The notes below the pieces were generated by a model. It did no database searches and was not told the origin of the DNA. It worked only from the letters and a program-made list of their open reading frames with translations. Below are positions 27,479 to 36,692 of a stretch of DNA of 64,000 nt, piece by piece (positions within the stretch are counted from its first letter, which is position 1; every line of letters begins with the position of its first letter). Made by a program: the position numbers and the translations under genes. The DNA is from Thermoplasmata archaeon (GTDB taxonomy: Archaea > Thermoplasmatota > Thermoplasmata > RBG-16-68-12), in the NCBI GenBank assembly GCA_036395115.1, contig DASWDU010000049.1, positions 1-64,000 of the forward strand. The letters run 5' to 3'.

Positions 27479-28625
27479 GACCCAGCGGCTCCTCCTCTCG
27501 ACGGTCGCGCGGCTCATGGACAAGTTCCCGCCCGACTACTGGAAGGGCCTCGAGGACCGCGAGGCCTACCCCGAGGAACTCGTGACGGAGTTCGAGGCCC
27601 AGGGCTTCGGCGGGCTCCTCATCCCGTCGGAGTACGGCGGCGCCGGCGGCGCGCTGTCGGACGCGGCCCTCCTCCTCGAGGAGATCCACGCGCGGGGCGG
27701 CAACGCCCAGCCGTTCCACGGGCAGTTCTATCTCTCCTTCCTCGTGTCGCGGTTCGCCTCAGAAGCGATTCGGCAGGAGTATCTCCCCGGACTCGCCCGC
27801 GGCGAAATTCGCATGCAGACCTTCGCCCTCACGGAGCCGGACGCCGGGTCCGATCTCACCCGGATCACCACGGTCGCCGAACGGACGGGGGACCGCTACC
27901 GGATCCGGGGCCGCAAGGTCTTCATCTCCCGGGTCGAGCAGAGCGACCTCATGGTGCTCGTCGCCCGCACGGCCCCCGTGGCCGAGGGCGCGAAGCGGAC
28001 GGAGGGGCTGAGCCTCTTCCTCGTGGACCTCCGGGAGGCGAAGGGGATCGAGCACACCCGCATCCGGACGATGTTCAACAGTCAGACGTACGAGCTCTTC
28101 CTGAGCGACGTCGAGGTCCCCGCCGCGAACCTGATCGGCGAGGAGGGCCGGGGCTTCGAGTCCCTCGTCCACGTCCTCAACCCGGAGCGGATCCTGATCG
28201 CCTCCGAGTGCATCGGGGACGCCCGGTGGTTCATCGACCGGTCCGTGGAATACGCGAAGGCACGCGTCGTCTTCGGCCGCCCGATCGGGAGCAACCAGGG
28301 GATCCAGTTCCCCCTCGCCGACGTCCACGCGCGCCTCGTCGCCGCGGACCTCGTGCGATGGGAAGCGGCCCGCCTGTACGAGGCCGACGCGGACCCGAAG
28401 GCCGTCGGCGAGTACGCGAACCTCGCGAAGTACCTCGCCTCCGAGTGCTCCTGGCGCGCCGCGAACGTGGCGATGGACGTCCACGGCGGCTACGGCATGG
28501 CGAGGGACATGCACATCGAGCGGAAGATGCGGGAGACCCGCCTGTACCAGGTCGCGCCGGTGTCGAACCACCTCGTCCTCGCGCACATCGCGCATCAGGT
28601 CCTCGGGCTCCCGAGGTCGTACTGA
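27459..28625 (+). CDS. Acyl-CoA dehydrogenase, variant lacking the E-G-T motif
   Basis: 388 residues with the three usual domains. FAD-binding TEPDAGSDLTRITT (about 122-135), the middle beta barrel to SDVEVPAANLIG, and the C-terminal helices with DVHGGYGMARD. The segment that normally carries the catalytic glutamate (Y-E-G-T) reads RLYQVAPVSNH, so the base must come from elsewhere, as in subfamilies ending LGLPRSY. Likely substrate is a branched or dicarboxylic acyl-CoA such as methylsuccinyl-CoA, judged only from neighbours. Overlaps the MaoC gene, 18 bases before the lyase gene. Confidence 0.9.
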   Translation: MAHAPSETQRLLLSTVARLMDKFPPDYWKGLEDREAYPEELVTEFEAQGFGGLLIPSEYGGAGGALSDAALLLEEIHARGGNAQPFHGQFYLSFLVSRFASEAIRQEYLPGLARGEIRMQTFALTEPDAGSDLTRITTVAERTGDRYRIRGRKVFISRVEQSDLMVLVARTAPVAEGAKRTEGLSLFLVDLREAKGIEHTRIRTMFNSQTYELFLSDVEVPAANLIGEEGRGFESLVHVLNPERILIASECIGDARWFIDRSVEYAKARVVFGRPIGSNQGIQFPLADVHARLVAADLVRWEAARLYEADADPKAVGEYANLAKYLASECSWRAANVAMDVHGGYGMARDMHIERKMRETRLYQVAPVSNHLVLAHIAHQVLGLPRSY

Positions 28626-28643
28626 ACGACGGAGGCGCGGACG

Positions 28644-29456
28644 ATGCGACGTCGGAGCCAACTGTACGTGCCGGCGAACAATCCGCGGATGGTCGCGAAG
28701 GCCGCGGGCCTCGAGGCCGATTCGATCGTCTTCGATCTGGAGGACGCGGTGCCCGCCAAGGAGAAAGCGTCCGCCCGGGACGCCTTGGGTCCCGCCCTCC
28801 GGAAGGCGGATTGGGGATCCCGGGAACTCGCGGTCCGGATTAACGCCCTCACGACGCCGGAAGGGGAGCGCGACGTGGCCGCCGTCGCGAAGGAACCGCT
28901 GCTCCAGGGGATCGTCGTGCCCAAACCGGAGGGGGACCTCTCGTCCCTCGCGCGGACGACCGGCAAGGCGCTCCTCCCGATCATCGAGTCGGCGCGAGGC
29001 CTCCTGCACATCGAGGACGTCGTCCGGAGCGAAGGGGTCGTCGCCGTAACGTGGGGGGCGGGCGACCTCGCGGCCTCCGTGGGCGGCGACATCGGCGCGT
29101 ACGGACGGAACCCGTACGTGAAGACGCTCATCGTGATGGCGGCCGCCGCGTACGGGCTCGATGCGATCGACCGGGTCTTCTTCGACCTCGAGGACGACGA
29201 CGGCTTCCGTGCCGAGGCGCTCGAGGCGAAGTCCCTCGGGTACGTCGGGAAGCAGGTAGTGCATCCCCGCCAGGTGCGCCTCGCGAACGAGCTGTTCTCG
29301 GCGACCCCCGAGGAGACCCGCTGGGCGCGGGATGTGGTCGCGGCGTATGAGGCCGCGGCCCGGGAAGGCCGAGGGGCGATCCGGGTAGGGGACCAACTCG
29401 TGGACGCCGTGCACTACCGGGCCGCGAAGCGGGTCCTCGAGCGGGCGGGGGTCTAG
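28644..29456 (+). CDS. CitE-type CoA ester lyase (citramalyl- or malyl-CoA lyase candidate)
   Basis: 270 residues, HpcH/HpaI aldolase fold. N-terminal RRRSQLYVPANNPRM, magnesium-site FDLEDAVPAKEK, the substrate arginine in AVRINAL, an acidic ligand in PIIESARGL and the late GKQVVHPRQ are all typical. It cleaves a beta-hydroxyacyl-CoA to acetyl-CoA and an oxo acid; in itaconate breakdown the products are acetyl-CoA and pyruvate. There is no citrate lyase alpha or ACP gene nearby, so it does not belong to citrate lyase itself. Confidence 0.9.
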   Translation: MRRRSQLYVPANNPRMVAKAAGLEADSIVFDLEDAVPAKEKASARDALGPALRKADWGSRELAVRINALTTPEGERDVAAVAKEPLLQGIVVPKPEGDLSSLARTTGKALLPIIESARGLLHIEDVVRSEGVVAVTWGAGDLAASVGGDIGAYGRNPYVKTLIVMAAAAYGLDAIDRVFFDLEDDDGFRAEALEAKSLGYVGKQVVHPRQVRLANELFSATPEETRWARDVVAAYEAAAREGRGAIRVGDQLVDAVHYRAAKRVLERAGV

Positions 29457-29466
29457 CGGGCCGACC

Positions 29467-30930
29467 TCACCCGGCGCCCTGGCCCCGCGCGAACCGCTGG
29501 GTCGCCTCCAGGCTGAATGGCAAATGGCCGCCTCCGTCCTTCGCCTTTCGGTAGTACGCCCAGAGATCGTCCCGGAAGCGCGGATCGCTGCAACGCTCGA
29601 TGATCGCCTCGGCGCGTTCCCTCGAGGAGAGGCCGCGCAAGTCCGCGTGGCCGTGCTCCGTCACGAGCACGTCGACATCTTGGCGCGGGATGTCCGCGCT
29701 CGACAGGAGGGGCACGATTCGCGAGTATCGCCCGCCCGCGGCCTTCGACGCCATCGCCACGACGACGAGGCGCGCCGCGCGGGTGAAGTCGGGCGAGCCG
29801 CCCACGCCGTTGTGGGCGTTCGAGCCGATGTGGGAGCTATTAGCACCTCCAAACAAGTCGACTTCGATCGCCTGCTGGACCGTGACGACGTTCAGGCGGG
29901 CGATCACCTCGAGGCTATTCGTCACGTCGTACGGTCGTAGGACGACATGCTCGCGTACGCGATCGAGTCGCGCGAACAGCTCGTCCAGGATGCGATCGTC
30001 GCCCGGGAGCTGGTACATCGAGGTCGTGCTCACGCCTCGGACCTTGTCCCCGAGGACGGCCGCCCAGCGCGCCGGGATGCCCTCCGTCCAGATGTCCACG
30101 CCCCGGAAGGGCAACGCTTCCATCATGGCGGCCGCGAGAGGACCCGCCCCGAGCTGCAGCGCGAACCGGCCCGCCCAGGCCTCGCGCTTCAGTTCCCCTT
30201 CGAGGAACGCGGAGACGGCCTGCGCGATTCGTGAATCCGAGGGAGACGGCCCCGTGTAGGAGGCCGAGGGTTCGTCGTCGCGGTCCGTCACGATGATGGC
30301 GGCGATCTTGGACGTTGGCACGGAGACGTACGGCCTCCCGACCCGATCCCGGACCCCGCGGATCGGAATCGGCACGCCGGGTCGAGGGCGATAGATGTCG
30401 TGGAGGCCCGTCAGGTCCGGCTTCCGTTCATTGATTTCCACGATCACGCGGCGGCTCGCGTCGATGAACGCGGGGAGGGCGTCGACGGCGAGCCCGGGGA
30501 CCAGCCGTCCCCGCTCGTCGATCGAGGTCACCTCGACGACCGCGACGTCGATCGGCTTTCCTCCGGTAAACGTGCCTTCGCGCACGAGATCCGGATACTC
30601 GCCGATGCGGCAATCGAAGAACTCGATGGACCCCTCGTTCACGGCCTTCCGTGCCCCTTCGCTCAGGTAGGGGAAGCGACGCCGGATTCCCAGACGAGCG
30701 ATGGCCGCCTCGAATCGGGCCGTCGTCGCGCCGCCCGTGAGGAGCGTGAGCTCGTACCGACGGCCGGCTTCCGCGGACCGCGCGAGCGCGTCCGGGATTT
30801 CCTTCGCGAGGGACGAACCGCCCATGCAGGAGAAGGCGATCGAGCCGCGCTCCGGCACGAAGCGCTCGACCGCTGCGTCGGCGTCCATGAGGCGCGCGCG
30901 TAAGCCCTTGGAACGAACGCGTTCCGTCAT
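29467..30930 (-). CDS. Acetyl-CoA hydrolase / CoA-transferase family protein
   Basis: 487 residues, class I CoA-transferase of the Ach1/Cat1 group. The catalytic glutamate is probably in VDIWTEGIPARW, and the CoA-binding loop is SNAHNGVGGSPDF with VTEHGHADLRGLS near the end. Such enzymes pass CoA from acetyl- or succinyl-CoA to a carboxylic acid; RipA, the itaconate enzyme of Yersinia, belongs to this wider group. It is convergent with the lyase gene, 10 bases apart. Acetate:succinate CoA-transferase is the main alternative. Confidence 0.88.
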   Translation of the reverse strand: MTERVRSKGLRARLMDADAAVERFVPERGSIAFSCMGGSSLAKEIPDALARSAEAGRRYELTLLTGGATTARFEAAIARLGIRRRFPYLSEGARKAVNEGSIEFFDCRIGEYPDLVREGTFTGGKPIDVAVVEVTSIDERGRLVPGLAVDALPAFIDASRRVIVEINERKPDLTGLHDIYRPRPGVPIPIRGVRDRVGRPYVSVPTSKIAAIIVTDRDDEPSASYTGPSPSDSRIAQAVSAFLEGELKREAWAGRFALQLGAGPLAAAMMEALPFRGVDIWTEGIPARWAAVLGDKVRGVSTTSMYQLPGDDRILDELFARLDRVREHVVLRPYDVTNSLEVIARLNVVTVQQAIEVDLFGGANSSHIGSNAHNGVGGSPDFTRAARLVVVAMASKAAGGRYSRIVPLLSSADIPRQDVDVLVTEHGHADLRGLSSRERAEAIIERCSDPRFRDDLWAYYRKAKDGGGHLPFSLEATQRFARGQGAG

Positions 30931-31000
30931 CCGCCCCGCTCGACCGGACTACGCCGGGCCTGCCTATAACGGTGGCGCCCGCCGCGGATCGACCGCGGCA

Positions 31001-31708
31001 TCAGGGGATTGCGAAGTACGTCTTCCGCAGATCGTCGAGGTCGAGCAACTCCGCTGGCGGACCGGACTTCACGACGTGGCCGTTCTGCATGACATACCCG
31101 AAGTCGGCGATTCGTAGCGCGGCGTATGCATTCTGTTCGACCATCAAGACCGTGAGGCCGGCCTCGCGCAGCTCGCGGATCTTGAGGAAGATCTCCGATA
31201 CGAGTTTCGGAGCCAGGCCAAGGCTCGGTTCGTCCAGGACGAGGATGGAGGGCTTCGACATCAAGGCGCGCCCGATGCCCACCATCTGCTGCTCACCGCC
31301 GCTGAGGCGGCCGGCTTTCACGCGCGCTCGTTGGCGCAGGCGGGGGAACAGGTCGTAGACGCTCTCGAGGGTCCCGTCCGCGGACGATCGCGCGCGTTTG
31401 GTGTACGCGCCCAGCCGGAGGTTCCCCTCCGTCGTCAGCAGCGGGAACAGGCGGCGGCCCTCCGGGCACGCGGCGATTCCCTTCGCGGGGCGTTCATGGG
31501 CCGGCGTGCGCGTAATGTCCACTCCCTGGAAGACGACGTGACCGTGGGTCGGCCGCACGAGGCCGTTAACGACCTTCAGCGTCGTCGACTTGCCGGCGCC
31601 GTTCGGCCCGATCAGGACGGTCATCGCGCCCTGTTCGGCGTTCAGCGTCACGTCCCACAAGACTTGGGTACCGTCGTAGCCCGCCCGGATCCCGTCAAGC
31701 CGTAGCAT
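31001..31708 (-). CDS. livF: Branched-chain amino acid ABC transporter ATPase LivF
   Basis: 235 residues. Walker A GPNGAGKST, signature LSGGEQQMV, Walker B ILVLDEPSLGLAP, switch VLMVEQNAYAAL, all as in LivF. It is the last gene of the five-gene importer and overlaps livG by 14 bases. Substrates of the LivKHMGF class range from Leu/Ile/Val to amides, urea and aromatic or other organic acids. Confidence 0.93.
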   Translation of the reverse strand: MLRLDGIRAGYDGTQVLWDVTLNAEQGAMTVLIGPNGAGKSTTLKVVNGLVRPTHGHVVFQGVDITRTPAHERPAKGIAACPEGRRLFPLLTTEGNLRLGAYTKRARSSADGTLESVYDLFPRLRQRARVKAGRLSGGEQQMVGIGRALMSKPSILVLDEPSLGLAPKLVSEIFLKIRELREAGLTVLMVEQNAYAALRIADFGYVMQNGHVVKSGPPAELLDLDDLRKTYFAIP

Positions 31709-32441
31709 CTGTCGCCTCCGTGCCGAGGTACGCCTCGATCACCGCCGGGTTTTCGACGACCTCCTTCGGAGACCCCTCCGCGATCTTCCTCCCCTCCTGG
31801 ATCACGACGACGTGCTCGGACAGGGTGAGGACCGCACGCATCACATGCTCGACGACCAAGGCACCGAATCCCAGTTCCTTCTGGACTCGCGCGAAAAGGG
31901 CGATCGCGTCGCGGAGTTCTTCCGGCGACAGCCCGGCGAAGATTTCGTCGAGGAGGAGGAGTCCCGCGCCCGTCGCTAAGACCCGCGCGAACTCGAGCCG
32001 CTTCCGTTCCTGGACGGTGAGGTTCGAGGCGGGTGCGTCGGCGCGGCGAGTGAGTCCGACCAACGCAAGGAGGCGGAGCGATTCCTCCAAGGCGGAGGCG
32101 GGTTCGGCCTCCCGCCGATTTCCGTACATGATCGCGACGGCCACATTCTCGCGGCACGTCATGGCGAGGAACGGCTTCGGGATCTGGTGGGTCTTTGCAA
32201 CGCCGAGCCCGACGATTCGATGCGTCGGCCACCGGTCGACGCGGCGCCCATCGATGGTGACGGTCCCCTTCGTCGGCTTCTCGACACCCGCGAGAACGTT
32301 CAACAGGGTCGACTTCCCCGATCCGTTCGGCCCGATCAGGCCCACGATTCGGCCGACCTCCAACTGTAAGGAAACACCCTGCACCGCTCGCACCCCGCCG
32401 AAGTACTTGTGGATGTCCCTTGCCTCGAGCGCGCGACTCAC
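31695..32441 (-). CDS. livG: Branched-chain amino acid ABC transporter ATPase LivG
   Basis: 248 residues, with Walker A GPNGSGKST and Walker B LLLLDEIFAGLSP. The signature helix reads NLTVQERKRLEFARVLA rather than L-S-G-G-Q, which is common in LivG (where the glycine pair is often altered). The GTG start shares bases with the livM stop (GTGA). Confidence 0.93.
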   Translation of the reverse strand: MSRALEARDIHKYFGGVRAVQGVSLQLEVGRIVGLIGPNGSGKSTLLNVLAGVEKPTKGTVTIDGRRVDRWPTHRIVGLGVAKTHQIPKPFLAMTCRENVAVAIMYGNRREAEPASALEESLRLLALVGLTRRADAPASNLTVQERKRLEFARVLATGAGLLLLDEIFAGLSPEELRDAIALFARVQKELGFGALVVEHVMRAVLTLSEHVVVIQEGRKIAEGSPKEVVENPAVIEAYLGTEATDATA

Positions 32442-33391
32442 TCGAGGATCCTCCTAAGTTCAGGGACATACGCTCTCAACGTGCCGACGATGCCATCGGG
32501 GACGAGGAGGGCGATTACGATGACGACGAGACCGATGATGATGAACTCCGTGCCGATGAAAATGGTCAGGAAGAAGCGCGAAAGGAGGTTCACGATGGCC
32601 GCCCCGATAAGCGGACCGAGCAGGGTGCCCATGCCTCCAATGACAATCATCGCGAGCATGAGGAGCGAAAATGTGAGATCGAACGCGGCATAAGGGAAGA
32701 CGCCCGACGTGGTCCAAGCGGAGACTCCGCCCGCGGCGCCGGCGAACAAGCCGCTCAAGGCGAACAGGAACAGCTTCAGCTTCGGCGCGTCGACGCCGAG
32801 CGACTTCGCCGCATCCTCGTCGCTCTTGATTGCCCGAATTCCGTATCCGACGCGTCCGTGCGTGATCCAATACGTCAGGCCGACCTCGATTGCCACGAGA
32901 GTCCAGATGGTGTAGAACCACGCCAGGGGTTCGAGCCCGATGTTCAGGTAGATCGCCTGCCCTTGGCCCAGGCCGGGAAGAACGAGAACGATGTTCAGCG
33001 CCGCAAGCGGTGTGACCAGCGACGCGATCGCGAAATACACGCCGCGGAAACGAAGCGTGACAGCCCCGATCCCGACGGCGAGGAGGAGTGACACCAAGGC
33101 ACCAAGCGCCACGCCACCGATGGGATGCAAGCCCAGCGTCCCAACCCCGTATCCGAGCGCGTACGAGCCAGTGGCCATGAACACGACATGGCCGAAGTTC
33201 ACGTACCCCGTGAGGCCCGTGATGAAGTTCAGCGAATAGGCGAGGGCCGCGAAGATTAGCAAGTTGATCACGATCGTCAGGAGAAACGTTGGGATCCAAG
33301 GGGCCCCGGACCCGAGCAATAGCAGGAACGCGCCGATGCCCCAGAGTGTAGGCCCGAACGCCGGTACGCGCGGTCGGGTCGGCCATTTCAT
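32438..33391 (-). CDS. livM: Branched-chain amino acid ABC transporter permease LivM
   Basis: 317 residues and about ten helices. LivM blocks: LNFITGLTGYVNFGHVVFMA near residue 55, RGVYFAIASLVTPLA, and the EAA-like GRVGYGIRAIKSDEDAAKSLG with a final MGTLLGPLIGAAI. The ATG overlaps the livH stop (ATGA). The longer upstream frame reads as arginine/histidine-rich antisense-like sequence and is rejected as the start. Confidence 0.93.
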   Translation of the reverse strand: MKWPTRPRVPAFGPTLWGIGAFLLLLGSGAPWIPTFLLTIVINLLIFAALAYSLNFITGLTGYVNFGHVVFMATGSYALGYGVGTLGLHPIGGVALGALVSLLLAVGIGAVTLRFRGVYFAIASLVTPLAALNIVLVLPGLGQGQAIYLNIGLEPLAWFYTIWTLVAIEVGLTYWITHGRVGYGIRAIKSDEDAAKSLGVDAPKLKLFLFALSGLFAGAAGGVSAWTTSGVFPYAAFDLTFSLLMLAMIVIGGMGTLLGPLIGAAIVNLLSRFFLTIFIGTEFIIIGLVVIVIALLVPDGIVGTLRAYVPELRRILE

Positions 33392-34272
33392 CGGAGGATC
33401 CCCTCGGGTCGGAACAGCAGGATCGGTATGAGGGTTAGGAAAGCAATCGCAGTGGCAAGCGAGAGGCCCACAAACGCCTGGCCGACGTCGATGATCACGG
33501 CGATGGTGATCCCGCCCACAAGGCTCCCCCACATCTTTCCCGGGCCGCCGAGGACGACGATCACGAAACTGATCGGCGCGTATAGCGCGCCCATGCCCGG
33601 ATTAATCCCCGTTGGCAGCCACACCGTCAGGAGGGCTCCGCCGGCCATCGTGACGGAGAAACCGAGCGCAATCCCGATCGCACCGACGAGCGTTGGGTCG
33701 ATTCCGAGGAGTTGCGCAGCGGGGATGTCTTGGCTGTACGCACGGATCGCGTTTCCTAGGAACGTGCGGGTGAGGAAGATGTGGGTCAAGCCAATGATTG
33801 CCACGGACACGATCGCTACGTAGACTGCCCCCAGGGGCAATCGAAGGAATCCGATTTCGACTACGCCCGGGCTCCAGGGGATTCCGACGAAGTTGGGGCT
33901 CCACACCCGGAGCGCCACATTGGTGGTGAACAGCGCGAGCCCGAACGTCGAAACAAGGGTGACCATCTCGCTCCGCAGGCCGATCGACTCCTTCCCACGA
34001 ATTTCGCGGTAGAGGAATCCGAAGTAGAATCCGAGTCCGACGGCAAGGCCAATCGCTGCGTCCACCGGCGCGCTTAGGAGCGGACTGAATCCAAACCACA
34101 AGTTAAGGAAGTACGCTCCGTAGGCGCCGATCATGATGAATTCGCCGTGCGCGACATTCACGATTTTCGCGATGCCCCAAATTAAGTTCAGGCCGTGTGC
34201 GATGACCGCGAAGACGCAGCCGAGCAGCAGACCGAAGGCGAGGTCCGCGGCGAGGACAGCTGGCTCGGGCAT
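33388..34272 (-). CDS. livH: Branched-chain amino acid ABC transporter permease LivH
   Basis: 294 residues, eight helices. The typical N-terminal GLNLIWGIAKIVNVAHGEFIM and the cytoplasmic FLGNAIRAYSQDIPAAQLLGI loop that meets the ATPases are present. Starts 18 bases downstream of livK. Confidence 0.94.
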   Translation of the reverse strand: MPEPAVLAADLAFGLLLGCVFAVIAHGLNLIWGIAKIVNVAHGEFIMIGAYGAYFLNLWFGFSPLLSAPVDAAIGLAVGLGFYFGFLYREIRGKESIGLRSEMVTLVSTFGLALFTTNVALRVWSPNFVGIPWSPGVVEIGFLRLPLGAVYVAIVSVAIIGLTHIFLTRTFLGNAIRAYSQDIPAAQLLGIDPTLVGAIGIALGFSVTMAGGALLTVWLPTGINPGMGALYAPISFVIVVLGGPGKMWGSLVGGITIAVIIDVGQAFVGLSLATAIAFLTLIPILLFRPEGILR

Positions 34273-34290
34273 GCGCCCGGTCTCCCTCGG

Positions 34291-35598
34291 CTACGATCCG
34301 GTGTACGGGTACTGCACCGATGTCTGCGCGAGGTCGGAGGGATACACGAGTTTCTTCGTTCCGGCTTGCCACTGGACGAGGACCATCGTGTGCGCGGTTT
34401 GCAAACCTCGGGAGTCGATCTGGAAGCCCCCGAAGAAGGTCATGCTGTGCATGGTGCCCAGCTTCGCTCGGACCTCGGTCGTGTTGAGACTTTGCGCCTG
34501 CTCGATTGCCTGCGCAAGCACGAACAGCGCTGCGGCGGCTTCGGCGGCATGATAAGCAGGGGTGGCCCCCCCGTTCAGGGTCCCGTATAGTTGGGTGAAC
34601 TCCGCCGGGGTCGGTCCGTAGTAAGCAAGGCCCAGCGACTGGGCCAGGGTCGGGCTGTACGGGACGGCGGCCTCCCATTGGGAGGGGCCCGTCACGTTGT
34701 TTGCCGACGCGCCGAGCTGGGACTGGAACGTAGGCTCGGTGACCGCCACGAGGAGCGATACTAACTTCGGTGGAGGGATCCAAGTGGTTTTGAGTTGGTT
34801 CATGATGAGCAAGCCGTCGGCGAAATGCCCGCCGCCGATGAGGTCGTCGGCGCCCGACGCAGCCGCATCGTTGAGCTGGGTCGTCAAGTCGTTTGTATTC
34901 TGGGGGTACGAAACGTTGTAGACGACGCTCAGCCCCTTAGACTGCGCGTACGCGATTGCGGACTGCGTCGCGAACGTCGAGAACGCGTCGTTTGCATACA
35001 GCGCGGCGATCTTGTCCGTCGGGTGGTTTGCCTCGATCCAGTCGACCACGCCTTCCAGATAGACGGACGCCTTGCTCAACACCTCGACGAGGTTTCGACG
35101 TGTGGCACCGGTCCAAATGATGTCCGAGGACCCGCCGTGGGACATCATGACCCGGTCGTACTGATCCGCGAATGGCGCCGCGGCGGTCGTAAGGCCGCTG
35201 CTGTAGGGCGCCAGGAGGAAGTCGGCTCGATCCTGCTGGATGATTTGCGGGTAAAGCGAGACGACATTGGCGCTAAGGCTCTGGTCGTCGTAGTAATCCA
35301 AACTGATGTTGTACACCTTTCCTTGAACCGTGATTCCGCCATGGCTATTGATCCAGTTCGCCGCGGTCTCGATTCCATGCAGGGAATTCGTCCCTTCGAC
35401 GCTGAATGTCCCGGAAAGGGCAATCGTGAACCCGACCCTGATCGTACCGGAGGGACCCTTCGGCAGACTCAGATAATAGAAGGCGACAGCTCCGGCGGCG
35501 ACGAGGATCAGCAGCACGACCCCGATCGCGATCAGCTTGCCCCGGCCCGTCTTCGGCGCCGAGGGGGCTCCGACCTCTGGTTCGACTGGTTGCGACAT
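34291..35598 (-). CDS. ABC transporter substrate-binding protein LivK-like
   Basis: 435 residues. Instead of a cleaved signal it has a cytoplasmic N-tail and one membrane anchor (LIAIGVVLLILVAAGAVAFYYL), then the two-lobed binding domain starting IRVGFTIALSGTF and running through SHGGSSDIIWTGATRR (a ligand-contact strand). The anchored form is common in archaea. A TATA-like GCTTAAGG (about 35637-35644) lies about 40 bases ahead. First gene of livKHMGF; ligand not predictable. Confidence 0.88.
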   Translation of the reverse strand: MSQPVEPEVGAPSAPKTGRGKLIAIGVVLLILVAAGAVAFYYLSLPKGPSGTIRVGFTIALSGTFSVEGTNSLHGIETAANWINSHGGITVQGKVYNISLDYYDDQSLSANVVSLYPQIIQQDRADFLLAPYSSGLTTAAAPFADQYDRVMMSHGGSSDIIWTGATRRNLVEVLSKASVYLEGVVDWIEANHPTDKIAALYANDAFSTFATQSAIAYAQSKGLSVVYNVSYPQNTNDLTTQLNDAAASGADDLIGGGHFADGLLIMNQLKTTWIPPPKLVSLLVAVTEPTFQSQLGASANNVTGPSQWEAAVPYSPTLAQSLGLAYYGPTPAEFTQLYGTLNGGATPAYHAAEAAAALFVLAQAIEQAQSLNTTEVRAKLGTMHSMTFFGGFQIDSRGLQTAHTMVLVQWQAGTKKLVYPSDLAQTSVQYPYTGS

Positions 35599-35709
35599 GT
35601 CTCCCCGCCCACCGGCGGGGCGAAGGTTGGAATCCCTTAAGCTCTTTCCGCCTCCGCGCGAGGATCAAGAGGGGAAAAACTCAATGCCGTCATCGTTCTC
35701 CCCCGTGGG

Positions 35710-36663
35710 GTGAGGGCCCGCGACCGGGACGTGATCCTCGTCCTGCTCGCGAGCGTCCTCTGGGGCACCTCGTTTCCCGGGAGCAAGCTCACCGTCGGGA
35801 GTGTCGACCCACTCTTCCTGACGTTCGCGCGGATGGCGCTCGGCGCGCTCCTCGGGGTCGGAGTCCTCGTGGCGACGCGTCGCCTCGATTTCCGCGTGTT
35901 CCGCGAGCCGCTCGTCTGGGTCCTCGGTGCGATCAACGCGGTCGGATTCGATCTGCAGAACGAAGGAATCCTGCTAACGACCGCGTCGAAGACCGCGCTC
36001 CTCGTGAACGTGAATGTCGTCATCATCCCGGTCCTCATGGTGCTCTTCTTCCGGGAGGCGATGACCCGAGTCCGGATCGCGGGCCTCTCGATCGGGGTGT
36101 TCGGGGTCGTCGTGCTCGCGACGAAGCTGAATCCGGGGTCCCTCGCAGGGGGCCAGTTCGAGGGCGACGTCCTCGTCTTCGTCGCGGGCCTCGTCTGGGC
36201 GTTCTACGTCGTCGGCGCGAAGAAGATGGTGGACCGCGGCGGGGACTACGTCGCTCTGGCCGCGGGCATCCTGGCGACGACGGCGATAGTGGCGGCCCTC
36301 CCCTTGTTCTTGGTCGGCTGGCCTCTGCCCGCGAGGACCGAAGGGTGGCTCGGGATCGCGTACCTCGGCCTCGTCCCGACGTTCACGCCCCTCCTGCTGT
36401 ACGTGGCCAGCCTGCGCACGATCTCGCCCACGACGTCAGCGCTGCTGATCCTCCTCGAGGTCGTCGTGGCGGCGATCCTTTCGTTCGTGATGTTCCAGGA
36501 TGCCATCGATATGTTCACCCTCGCCGGAGGGGCCCTCATCCTCTTCGGCGCCTACGTCGTGGCGCGCGGAGAGAAGGAGATCCCCGAGCCCGCGGCCGCC
36601 GGTCTCGCGCCGGTGCCGTCGGGCACCGCCTTGCCGGATTCCGATGGCGAGAGGCGGCGATAG
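35710..36663 (+). CDS. DMT-family (EamA) transporter
   Basis: 317 residues with ten helices in two EamA repeats (about 8-140 and 155-285). ASVLWGTSFPGSKLTVG opens the first repeat and LVPTFTPLLLYVASLRTISPT marks the second. Members export amino acids, sugars or metabolites. The GTG start is divergent from livK. A decayed relative of its 5' end is at 25578. Confidence 0.9.
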   Translation: MRARDRDVILVLLASVLWGTSFPGSKLTVGSVDPLFLTFARMALGALLGVGVLVATRRLDFRVFREPLVWVLGAINAVGFDLQNEGILLTTASKTALLVNVNVVIIPVLMVLFFREAMTRVRIAGLSIGVFGVVVLATKLNPGSLAGGQFEGDVLVFVAGLVWAFYVVGAKKMVDRGGDYVALAAGILATTAIVAALPLFLVGWPLPARTEGWLGIAYLGLVPTFTPLLLYVASLRTISPTTSALLILLEVVVAAILSFVMFQDAIDMFTLAGGALILFGAYVVARGEKEIPEPAAAGLAPVPSGTALPDSDGERRR

Positions 36664-36675
36664 CCCGTCCGCAGG

Positions 36676-36692
36676 AGCGCCAAATTGGCGCT
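36676..36692. repeat. 8-bp-arm palindrome after the DMT gene
   Basis: AGCGCCAA A TTGGCGCT, perfect arms around one base, 12 bases past the transporter stop. It could form a transcript hairpin but no T-run follows, so a terminator role is doubtful. Confidence 0.5.

Noticed and set aside
28644-29456. CitE-type gene as part of citrate lyase.
   Set aside because: No alpha subunit, acyl carrier or ligase gene is near; single CitE-like proteins usually act on malyl- or citramalyl-CoA.
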